Made by a program: the position numbers and the translations under genes
Shown: piece by piece, positions 32,969-38,503 of the stretch
Layout of the letters: every line of letters starts with the position of its first letter
Numbering within the stretch: the stretch's first letter is position 1
From: a virus
DNA length: 43,644 bases
Virus record (IMG/VR): IMGVR_UViG_3300010375_000028
Location: 1 to 43,644 of that record
Strand: one strand, 5' to 3'
Notes under the pieces: generated by a model
Databases searched by the model: none
What the model was told of the DNA's origin: nothing
Seen by the model: only the letters and a program-made list of their open reading frames with translations

Positions 32969-33063
32969 AGAACCACCAACAGCAGCTGGCCGAGATAGAC
33001 CCCGGCGACCAGCATGACGGGCGCGCCGAACGACAGCAGGAACAGGGTATGGACGCGCCTCAT
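32965..33063 (-). CDS. Tiny membrane peptide before the primase
   Basis: This 32-residue gene starts at ATG 33063, overlapping the stop of the previous gene (ATGA), and its own stop overlaps the primase start (GTGA). AAGGA lies eight bases before the ATG. It begins MRRVHTLFLLSFGAPVMLVA and continues as one membrane helix with two arginines at the start, so the N-terminus is predicted to stay in the cytoplasm. It also places the ribosome directly at the primase start, so translation of this peptide may control primase synthesis. Function otherwise unknown. Confidence 0.5.
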   Translation of the reverse strand: MRRVHTLFLLSFGAPVMLVAGVYLGQLLLVVL

Positions 33064-33359
33064 GCCGCGATTCCTTCCTCTGGGAGATCAATCCAATTGA
33101 CCAGGGGCACCAACACCCCGAGATCGCACAGCGCCTGGGCGGCGTCGTTCGGCACCAGCGCCAACGGCCAGTTGGCCGGATCGCCCAGCCAGATCGCCGT
33201 CGCCTCGAAGGTGGCGACCGCCATGCCAGGCCGGTCGAACAGCTTCGAGTTGTTGGCACAGCGCACACCGAGCGTCTTGAGCGAGACGCTCGCATCCGTT
33301 CGGCGGTGCATTTCGACCCAGCGGTCAGCGACCGACCGCAGCCTGTTAAGCAGGTTCAT
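33060..33359 (-). CDS. Hypothetical protein, first gene of the leftward unit
   Basis: This 99-residue protein starts at ATG 33359 with GGGAG seven bases upstream. It starts MNLLNRLRSVADRWVEMHRR, then has ASVSLKTLGVRCANNSKLFDR, which would form a helix followed by a short strand. The middle (ATFEATAIWLGDPANWPLAL) and end (LCDLGVLVPLVNWIDLPEE) are hydrophobic and aromatic. I do not recognise it, but the first 40 residues have a helix pattern compatible with a small DNA-binding protein. It is the first gene left of the divergent control region, so it is expected to be made early. Confidence 0.6.
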   Translation of the reverse strand: MNLLNRLRSVADRWVEMHRRTDASVSLKTLGVRCANNSKLFDRPGMAVATFEATAIWLGDPANWPLALVPNDAAQALCDLGVLVPLVNWIDLPEEGIAA

Positions 33360-33495
33360 TGCGTACTCCCAGCGATTGAGCCGCACGACATAGCACGTCC
33401 TGCGCGACGGACAAGTGCCCGTTGACTAGGGCAGGTGTTTTCGGCATGACCCGCTCGGCCCCGATTTGCGTCGGGACACCAACGGGAGAATACCA
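33360..33495. promoter_or_regulatory. Divergent control region with possible promoters both ways
   Basis: Genes run away from this 136-base gap in both directions. Leftward: TTGTCC (33409-33414 on the minus strand) and TATGTC (33387-33392) have a 16-base spacer. Rightward: TTGACTA (33422-33428) followed by CAGGT (33432-33436), with no good -10 box. The same TTGACTA...CAGGT appears upstream of the gene at 37589. Early transcription probably begins here. The exact boxes are guesses by eye. Confidence 0.45.
33481..33489 (+). promoter_or_regulatory. AACGGGAGA ribosome-binding module, copy 1
   Basis: This exact nine-base block lies seven bases before ATG 33496 and contains GGGAG as Shine-Dalgarno sequence. 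It supports ATG 33496 over the in-frame start at 33466. Three further identical blocks stand before other rightward genes. Confidence 0.65.
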
Positions 33496-34131
33496 ATGCG
33501 AGTTTTTATCAGCCACACGATGCCTGACCCCATCGTTCACGATGTCGCCCTGGCGGCGGAAGATTTGTCGACCGCGCTTATCGCCAGCCGCGAGGCGCTC
33601 ATTCCGATCTTCGAGATCCTTGAGAGAATCGAGGACGACGAGCAGCTGAAGGGCACACTGACCCAGCACCGCGCGCGCGCCGCGAACAACCAGCTGCACA
33701 TCGTTGACGAGCGCATGCACGACCACAGCGACATGGCCTACGCCATTCATGAGAAGGTCGGCGCGGAAACGCCAGCGCAGCCGATGACGGTCGCAGACTT
33801 CAAGGCCAAATGGTTCGACCCCGAGACGCCGGCAAGCGTGTCGACCATCAAGCGGCACACCGACCGCATTCGCTGGCGCGAAGCGGTCGAGGATTGCGAG
33901 CGCGAACTCGAAGTCGCGGCCAAGATGAAGAACGCCAGCGACGAAGAAACCAGCCTGCAGGGCGACCGCACGGCGGCGGCCTACCACCGCATGCTCGCCC
34001 TCCGCGCGCCGACATCGCAGGAGGCGCGCCGCAAGTTGCGGATCATGCGGGAATGGGAATGCGGAAGCCCCAGCGACCTCGCATGGAACTCGATCATGGA
34101 CGACATGGAGGCGCTCACCGCAACCGCGTGA
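33496..34131 (+). CDS. Hypothetical protein, first gene of the rightward unit
   Basis: This 211-residue protein starts at ATG 33496 (MRVFISHTMPDPIVHDVALA). It is mostly helical. The first part resembles a charged helix bundle (SREALIPIFEILERIEDDEQ, HRARAANNQLHIVDERMHDH). The middle (VSTIKRHTDRIRWREAVEDC) and end (RTAAAYHRMLALRAPTSQEA) contain Arg-rich helices. No catalytic motif is visible and I know no family. Being the first rightward gene it is likely to be expressed early, perhaps to alter host metabolism or replication. A strong hairpin follows it (34141-34170). Confidence 0.65.
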   Translation: MRVFISHTMPDPIVHDVALAAEDLSTALIASREALIPIFEILERIEDDEQLKGTLTQHRARAANNQLHIVDERMHDHSDMAYAIHEKVGAETPAQPMTVADFKAKWFDPETPASVSTIKRHTDRIRWREAVEDCERELEVAAKMKNASDEETSLQGDRTAAAYHRMLALRAPTSQEARRKLRIMREWECGSPSDLAWNSIMDDMEALTATA

Positions 34132-34140
34132 CGCCGACTA

Positions 34141-34170
34141 GAGGGGCGGGTATCCCCCCACCCGCCCCTC
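34141..34170 (+). promoter_or_regulatory. Strong intergenic hairpin with C-rich loop
   Basis: GAGGGGCGGGT (34141-34151) pairs perfectly with ACCCGCCCCTC (34160-34170) around the loop ATCCCCCC. No T run follows, so it is unlikely to be a standard terminator. It sits between two rightward genes. It could protect the 3' end of the first message or act as a processing or pausing site. Confidence 0.6.
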
Positions 34171-34188
34171 GAACGGCACCATGCCGAC

Positions 34189-34197
34189 AACGGGAGA
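34189..34197 (+). promoter_or_regulatory. AACGGGAGA ribosome-binding module, copy 2
   Basis: Same nine bases as at 33481, with GGGAG as Shine-Dalgarno sequence, six bases before ATG 34204. Confidence 0.65.
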
Positions 34198-34203
34198 ATT
34201 GAG

Positions 34204-35142
34204 ATGCGCTATTCGACTTCACCAGATTTTGCCCGCGCGAAGCGGTCGCATGACATCGCCTACACCGCCTATGACGCTTTCGCCGAGGCAGGCGAGGAAA
34301 ACACGATGGCCGGGGTCGCCGCATGCGCGGCCGAATACGAAGCGCTCGACCGCATGATGACACTGCCGGCCCAAAGTCCAGGGGACATCCTCGCCAAGCT
34401 GCGCACCTTCCTCGATCGCGAGATGCACGGCTGGGACGGGCCGCGCAATCCCGAGGCCGGCACGACCTACCGGGGCATTCTTGAAAACGACATCCGCAGC
34501 CTGATGCGCCCTAGCGTGTCGGCGCAGATGGCGGACGCTTTCGAGAAATGGGCGGACGCTTGGAATGCTTTCCACTACGCGGAATATGACGAGGACGGCG
34601 ACAATGCCGGCAACCTCCCGATCGCGGTCACGACAGCCGAGGAACAGGCATGGGCGGCGCTCATGGCAGTGCCATGCGCCACGCCGGGTGACTTCCTCGC
34701 CAAGGCTTACGTCGATTTGTTGCAGGACGTCGGAGCATGGAGCGACGGCTTCCCCTTCCAGATCAAGGGGGTCTTCGAACAGGAAGAAGGCGTGCTGGAC
34801 GCCAACGCATTCCTTTACGACGACCTCCGCAATTGCGACCTCGGACGCTGCATGCTGGCGCTCGGCCGGATCGACTTCGACGCCAAGGCGTGGATCGAGG
34901 CGACCGTCGCGGTCGGCGGACAGTTCAAGGTGATGGTCGACCACAACGGGCGGACGTTCTGGCAGGGCATGGACCCGGACAATCAGGCCGACCATGCCAA
35001 GGCCCGCCACCGGATGCTCCAGGAACTGATCGGCGGCGAGTTCCACGTGGAACGCACCAAGGCGGTCTGCGACTTGGTCGAGGCGCACTACCCCGAGCAT
35101 CGGGTGGGCATCGACGTGGCCAAGGCGAAGGTCGACGCATGA
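34204..35142 (+). CDS. Hypothetical protein with internal duplication
   Basis: This 312-residue protein contains two similar segments: residues about 38-77 (YEALDRMMTLPAQSPGDILA, then KLRTFLDREM) and about 140-179 (QAWAALMAVPCATPGDFLAK, then YVDLLQDVG). Both have A/L-x-x-M-x-x-P-A/C-x-S/T-PGD-x-LAK, so the protein arose by duplication of an 80-100-residue unit or carries two copies of a binding motif. The rest is acidic with aromatic residues (EKWADAWNAFHYAEYDEDGD). The end (VERTKAVCDLVEAHYPEHRV) is helical. This kind of helical repeat protein is common in prophages of alphaproteobacteria and has no known function. The start has the AACGGGAGA site. Confidence 0.65.
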   Translation: MRYSTSPDFARAKRSHDIAYTAYDAFAEAGEENTMAGVAACAAEYEALDRMMTLPAQSPGDILAKLRTFLDREMHGWDGPRNPEAGTTYRGILENDIRSLMRPSVSAQMADAFEKWADAWNAFHYAEYDEDGDNAGNLPIAVTTAEEQAWAALMAVPCATPGDFLAKAYVDLLQDVGAWSDGFPFQIKGVFEQEEGVLDANAFLYDDLRNCDLGRCMLALGRIDFDAKAWIEATVAVGGQFKVMVDHNGRTFWQGMDPDNQADHAKARHRMLQELIGGEFHVERTKAVCDLVEAHYPEHRVGIDVAKAKVDA

Positions 35143-35432
35143 GCGACACCCCAGACCTGAAAGCCGCACGCGAGTGGCTGGACGCCTGGGCGAGCATCGG
35201 CGGCGGAGTTACGATCTCCGCCGCCGGGACCATTCACCCTTGGCGGGTCACGCACATCGACGAGCAGCGCGACTGGGGCAGACGATGCGCCAAGGCCGAG
35301 GTTGCCGAGAAGATGCTCGGCCAGCTGCTGACCCACCCGGACTGGCATCAGCCCATCCGGGTCATTCTTTCGACCTCCGCGCGCCGCATGGCGGCACCGG
35401 GGATCGCGCAGATCAAGGACCGCAAGCAATGA
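35139..35432 (+). CDS. Hypothetical protein
   Basis: This 97-residue gene starts at ATG 35139, overlapping the previous stop (ATGA). The frame is open upstream to 34737, but that part is in the shadow of the large gene. The sequence has LKAAREWLDAWASIGGGVTI, then SAAGTIHPWRVTHIDEQRDW, and a helix with CAKAEVAEKMLGQLLTHPDW. No motif is recognised. It is translationally coupled to its neighbours on both sides. Confidence 0.6.
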   Translation: MSDTPDLKAAREWLDAWASIGGGVTISAAGTIHPWRVTHIDEQRDWGRRCAKAEVAEKMLGQLLTHPDWHQPIRVILSTSARRMAAPGIAQIKDRKQ

Positions 35433-35725
35433 GTCTCAATGAGCAATTCATGGCCAGCTTCACCGATGGCCTGCTGCAGCTGATCATCGAGAAGTCGATG
35501 ATCGATACCGGCACCGAACAGAAGGTCGCGATGCTTCAAGCCGCCGAGATGATTGACACGTTCATCACGGTCACCGCCCTGCTCGCGCGCGACAGCCACG
35601 CTACCGCCACGACCAAGGCGACCAGGGAATGGACGGACAGCATCGCCCGCAAGCTGCGCGCCCGCATCGCCGAAGCGAAGCGGGCCGAGCCGCTGTTTGT
35701 CACCATGCCGCTGGGCAATAACTGA
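35429..35725 (+). CDS. Hypothetical helical protein
   Basis: This 98-residue gene starts at ATG 35429, overlapping the previous stop (ATGA). It begins MSLNEQFMASFTDGLLQLII and continues as an amphipathic helix (EKSMIDTGTEQKVAMLQAAE, MIDTFITVTALLARDSHATA), then an Arg/Ala-rich helix (REWTDSIARKLRARIAEAKR). The overall pattern is of a small helical regulator or subunit. No family known. Its stop overlaps the start of the HTH/sigma-like gene. Confidence 0.6.
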   Translation: MSLNEQFMASFTDGLLQLIIEKSMIDTGTEQKVAMLQAAEMIDTFITVTALLARDSHATATTKATREWTDSIARKLRARIAEAKRAEPLFVTMPLGNN

Positions 35726-36342
35726 TGGACGACGCAGAAGATCGCAGGCTCGCTCTCTACCAGCAGGGATTGAGCGACGGCCAGATCGCAACGCAGATTG
35801 GCGTCACCCGGTCGGCAATCGCCTACTGGCGCAAGGCGAACAAGCTCGCGGCCAACCAGCCCAGCCTCGAAAAGCACGCCAGGAGGATGAGCCTCTACCG
35901 CCAAGGCATGAACGACTGCCAGATCGCGGTGGCGATAGGCGTCCACCGCACGTCGATCGCCGAATGGCGCACCGCCAACGGACTTGAGCCCAACACCTCC
36001 GTTGGCGGGCAACTCAGTCCACGCAAGGTGACCAAGGCCGTCAGGACGCATCCGATCGTCGCCACGGTCTTGCGGGCGCTCGGGCCAACCCTTTCGCGCG
36101 ATATCGCCGACGACGCCGCGCAGGACATCTGCGTCGACATATTGACCGGGAAGATCAACCCCGACGACATCAAGGCGTCCGCCAGCCGTTACGCCAATCG
36201 CGTCATCGGGCAATTTGCCTCCCGCTACGGCCCGCGTTCTCTCGATGAGAACGTGGGAGATGACGACTTCAAGCTGATGGACATCATCCCAGACCCCCGC
36301 GCGAGCGGATGGCTTGAGGAAATGGGCGCGACGGTATGGTGA
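35725..36342 (+). CDS. Tandem helix-turn-helix protein with sigma-factor-like C-terminus
   Basis: This 205-residue protein has three parts. Residues 7-43 and 54-90 are two copies of a helix-turn-helix unit: LALYQQGLSDGQIATQIGVT with RSAIAYWRKANKL, and MSLYRQGMNDCQIAVAIGVH with RTSIAEWRTANGL. Residues about 105-191 resemble the beginning of sigma-70-family proteins: DDAAQDICVDILTG, a helix KASASRYANRVIGQFASRYG, then PRSLDENVGDDDFKLMDIIPD, which is similar to the sigma linker with SLDxxxGDD...L.D.IPD. It could be a phage regulator that directs host RNA polymerase. Classical sigma region 4 is missing at the end, and the HTH pair may replace it at the front. Start overlaps the preceding stop (TGATG). 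Confidence 0.7.
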   Translation: MDDAEDRRLALYQQGLSDGQIATQIGVTRSAIAYWRKANKLAANQPSLEKHARRMSLYRQGMNDCQIAVAIGVHRTSIAEWRTANGLEPNTSVGGQLSPRKVTKAVRTHPIVATVLRALGPTLSRDIADDAAQDICVDILTGKINPDDIKASASRYANRVIGQFASRYGPRSLDENVGDDDFKLMDIIPDPRASGWLEEMGATVW

Positions 36343-36512
36343 AGCGTCGCCAGAAAGCCGCATGGGTTTCCCACGACGGCTCGGATATTGCGCCGACAAC
36401 CCCAGCGCAGCGCTGGCAGCGGGTGCAAATCCGCGAAGGTCAGGGCCGATGCCGTGTGGATCGCCCCGGCCAGATCGACTGGCGCACCGTCCAATTCTGG
36501 CGGTTCGTATGA
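36336..36512 (+). CDS. Small basic hypothetical protein
   Basis: This 58-residue gene starts at ATG 36336, seven bases before the end of the preceding gene. It is basic and Trp-rich (MVKRRQKAAWVSHDGSDIAP, RWQRVQIREGQGRCRVDRPG, then WRTVQFWRFV). No family recognised. Its stop overlaps the next gene's start by ATGA, which supports its reality. The high Arg/Trp content could mean nucleic-acid binding. Confidence 0.5.
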   Translation: MVKRRQKAAWVSHDGSDIAPTTPAQRWQRVQIREGQGRCRVDRPGQIDWRTVQFWRFV

Positions 36513-36715
36513 TGAAGCCCGATAACGCTGGCTGGTATCGGCACGCAAGCGGGCCGCGCCCTCGCACCGGTGAGCGCCGGCTGTACGTCCGCATCCGCGC
36601 GCTGTCGCGCTCGCATGTGGAGCAGCGACAGGAACCACGGCCCGCCAGCTGGTGGAAACGGTGGACGCACGACGGCGGACCCGGCGACATTATCGAATGG
36701 AGGTTTGCAGAATGA
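36509..36715 (+). CDS. Small basic hypothetical protein
   Basis: This 68-residue gene starts at ATG 36509 (ATGATG, overlapping the stop before it). It contains MMKPDNAGWYRHASGPRPRT, an RRLYVRIRALSRSHVEQRQE stretch and DIIEWRFAE at the end. It is strongly basic in the middle. No family is recognised. Its own stop overlaps the winged-helix gene start (ATGA). It could be a nucleic-acid-binding protein, but this is guesswork. Confidence 0.5.
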   Translation: MMKPDNAGWYRHASGPRPRTGERRLYVRIRALSRSHVEQRQEPRPASWWKRWTHDGGPGDIIEWRFAE

Positions 36716-37080
36716 CCGACCTGTTCAATTACACCCCAGCCCCGCCAGCGCCAGAGGCCCATGCGCGGGGGACTGACCCGGAAACCAGCCATGAAGCGGC
36801 CGAGGCGATCTCGCCCAGGCTTCGCGAATTGCAGCGGCTGGTCCTCGACTTCGCAGCCAGCGCCCCTGACGGCTTCACCGACGTGGTACTGAATCGCCAT
36901 TTCGACACGCACGGCTCGACCTACCGCACGCGGCGCAGCGAACTGGTCGAGCAAGGGTACATCCGCGACTCCGGCGAGCGCCACACCTATGGCGAAAACG
37001 GCAAGGGTCGCCGCCACGTTATCTGGCAGATCACCGTCGAAGGGCTTAAAGCCTTTCAGGGGATGATAGCCGACGAGTAA
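36712..37080 (+). CDS. Winged-helix phage protein
   Basis: This 122-residue protein starts at ATG 36712, overlapping the previous stop (ATGA). Residues 15-35 contain HARGTDPETSHEAAEAISPR, a motif found at the start of many small phage proteins. Residues 38-115 form a winged helix: LRELQRLVLDFAASAPDGFT, a recognition-helix region with NRHFDTHGSTYRTRRSELVE, then GYIRDSGERHTYGENGKGRR and a final IWQITVEGLKAF. The pattern looks like a DNA-binding regulator, though the role of this phage family is not established. It is followed by a strong hairpin. Confidence 0.7.
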   Translation: MTDLFNYTPAPPAPEAHARGTDPETSHEAAEAISPRLRELQRLVLDFAASAPDGFTDVVLNRHFDTHGSTYRTRRSELVEQGYIRDSGERHTYGENGKGRRHVIWQITVEGLKAFQGMIADE

Positions 37081-37114
37081 CCGCCCGCGCGTTTCCCGTT
37101 CGCGCGAGCGGCCA

Positions 37115-37157
37115 GGGAGCCGCGTCGATCACCCCCCCCCGATCGGCGCGGCTTTCC
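37115..37157 (+). promoter_or_regulatory. Strong intergenic hairpin with poly-C loop
   Basis: AGCCGCGTCGATC (37118-37130) pairs with GATCGGCGCGGCT (37141-37153) with one mismatch; the loop is a run of C after A (37131-37140), and GGG and CCC can extend the base. The structure sits between two rightward genes and has no following T run. It resembles the 34141-34170 hairpin in having a C-rich loop. Confidence 0.55.
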
Positions 37158-37177
37158 CATCCCACAGGAGAAGATGC

Positions 37178-37537
37178 ATGGACATGACCCCGAGAGAAAT
37201 GAAACAGGCCAATTTCTGGCTGCAGCGCTGGAAGCTTCTCGGCGGGTTCGTCAAGCCACGCCTGAACATGGACGGGAGCCTGTCGATCGAACTGCACCGC
37301 AATGTCAGCGACTCCATACGGATCGAGCGCATGCAGGCCAAGACCGCCGCCGTCCTTGAGCAGGAACTGCGCGACAACCCGAAGAAGCATATCCACATCG
37401 CCGAGCTGGTGCGGCGGTACATGCACGCGCAGCAGGCCGAAGCACAGGCGGATTTGAAGGCGCTGAACCATTCCCTTGCCCTTGTGACCGGCATGGCGTC
37501 CGGCGAGGCCCCGGACGACCCTCCGAATGCCGCTTGA
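37178..37537 (+). CDS. Hypothetical protein
   Basis: This 119-residue protein is set at ATG 37178, with CAGGAGAAG upstream; a nearby out-of-frame ATG at 37174 is a shadow. The sequence is helical (LQRWKLLGGFVKPRLNMDGS, then SIELHRNVSDSIRIERMQA, KTAAVLEQELRDNPKKHIHI, AELVRRYMHAQQAEAQADLK). The regular Leu/Ala and charged pattern suggests a helix bundle or a short coiled coil. No family known. A TTGACTA...CAGGT block overlaps its stop codon. Confidence 0.6.
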   Translation: MDMTPREMKQANFWLQRWKLLGGFVKPRLNMDGSLSIELHRNVSDSIRIERMQAKTAAVLEQELRDNPKKHIHIAELVRRYMHAQQAEAQADLKALNHSLALVTGMASGEAPDDPPNAA

Positions 37538-37553
37538 CTATCAGGTTACCTAG

Positions 37554-37589
37554 TCCGATGTGTCGCCTCGACGAACGGGAGACATCGGA
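37554..37589 (+). promoter_or_regulatory. Start-site hairpin before the zinc-ribbon gene
   Basis: TCCGATGT (37554-37561) can pair with ACATCGGA (37582-37589), and the A of the start codon at 37589 is in the stem. The ribosome-binding GGGAG (37577-37581) is in the loop at the base of the stem. Folding would hinder initiation of the next gene, so this may be a translational switch. A short GTCG/CGAC inner stem is also possible. Confidence 0.5.
37574..37582 (+). promoter_or_regulatory. AACGGGAGA ribosome-binding module, copy 3
   Basis: Same nine bases as at 33481, with GGGAG inside, six bases before ATG 37589. Confidence 0.65.
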
Positions 37590-37987
37590 TGACCACCGAC
37601 ACGACCACCGCCCAGGCGCATGCCAAGATTTGCCCCGAATGCGGTGAACTTTTCGAGACGACCCACACCGGCAAGGTGTTCTGCGACGAGGCTTGCCGGG
37701 TCAGTTACGCCAACACCAGCCTTGGACGCGGCAAGAGCGTCGTTCCCTTGCTGGTGACTTGGCGGCGGCACCGCACCACCGAGACGGGCAAGCGCGCGCT
37801 GCGCGAGCTTTGCCGGATCGCCAGCATCTACATCGAGGAAGATCGGCAGGAGGGCCGCGAGTCGGCCATCCAGCTTGAAGCCCTCTGGTCCGGCTTCCAC
37901 CTTTCCAAGTTTGACCGCCCAGCCCGCAAGCTGAAGCCGTCGAAGGCTCGCGCAGCCATCCAGCGCACAACGGGAGACACCGCATGA
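37589..37987 (+). CDS. Zinc-ribbon protein
   Basis: This 132-residue protein has a zinc site near the N-terminus: Cys15 and Cys18 in KICPECGELF, and Cys32 and Cys36 in KVFCDEACRVSYAN, with 13 residues between the pairs. The remainder is helical and basic (RWRRHRTTETGKRALRE-type helix, IYIEEDRQEGRESAI) with a Lys-rich end (ARKLKPSKARAAIQR). The set resembles small phage proteins that bind nucleic acid through a zinc ribbon. It lies in the rightward unit before the S24-like gene, whose ATG overlaps this stop (ATGA). A regulatory role is likely but unproven. Confidence 0.65.
   Translation: MTTDTTTAQAHAKICPECGELFETTHTGKVFCDEACRVSYANTSLGRGKSVVPLLVTWRRHRTTETGKRALRELCRIASIYIEEDRQEGRESAIQLEALWSGFHLSKFDRPARKLKPSKARAAIQRTTGDTA
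37969..37977 (+). promoter_or_regulatory. AACGGGAGA ribosome-binding module, copy 4
   Basis: Same nine bases as at 33481; GGGAG ends nine bases before ATG 37984. It lies inside the end of the zinc-ribbon gene. Confidence 0.65.
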
Positions 37988-38466
37988 ACGCCATAGCCAA
38001 ACTGCCAGACACGCAGATCACCGGGCCGACGACCAACCCGCTGCGCATCTTCACCAAGGCACCGATAGACCGCGACCGGGGCGTCGTCGTGGTCGAGCAT
38101 GACGGCCTATTGCTCAAGGCGGGAGATGTCGCGGTCTACGATCGCATGCCGCTCCAGACCGGCGAAGGTCTGGTCGACGGAGGCCTTTACGCGATCGAGT
38201 ACCAGAGCCCCGTCGCGGGCATGACATGGGAGAGATGGTGGGGAGATGGCACGCACCATCGCAGCCGCATCCACATTAGCCGTAGCGTGGTGTTCCTGCG
38301 CCGACATTCGCGCCTAGAAGAACACTGGACAATCCATCCGATCGCAAAGCGCGACACATACGGATTTTGGCTGATGTCGGACGGCCCCATTCCGGAGTGG
38401 ATGATTTACGACAAGCTGCTTGGCCGCATCGTTGGGATCTACAACCCGGCTGCCTTGCCAGGATAG
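37984..38466 (+). CDS. S24-like hypothetical protein
   Basis: This 160-residue protein starts at ATG 37984, overlapping the previous stop (ATGA), with the AACGGGAGA site before it. The middle is beta-rich with LLLKAGDVAVYDRMPLQTGE, then GLVDGGLYAIEYQSPVAGM, a pattern like the LexA/CI C-terminal fold (GD.V..D...G....GG.Y.I.Y). The catalytic Ser and Lys of that family are not clear. The C-terminal part (PIPEWMIYDKLLGRIVGIYN) resembles short proteins of sphingomonad prophages. It may be a regulator without peptidase activity. It is the last rightward gene and ends before the terminator. Confidence 0.55.
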   Translation: MNAIAKLPDTQITGPTTNPLRIFTKAPIDRDRGVVVVEHDGLLLKAGDVAVYDRMPLQTGEGLVDGGLYAIEYQSPVAGMTWERWWGDGTHHRSRIHISRSVVFLRRHSRLEEHWTIHPIAKRDTYGFWLMSDGPIPEWMIYDKLLGRIVGIYNPAALPG

Positions 38467-38503
38467 CCGCTAGCAGGTATACCAGACCCGCTTGAAGTCT
38501 TGC

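Noticed and set aside
33346-33987. A minus-strand open frame overlapping the first rightward gene
   Set aside because: It would run through the divergent control region and antisense to a better-supported gene with a clear AACGGGAGA site.
35536-37017. A 493-codon minus-strand open frame opposite the small rightward genes
   Set aside because: Gives Arg/Pro/Ala-rich nonsense, while the plus strand has a chain of coupled genes with recognised domains.
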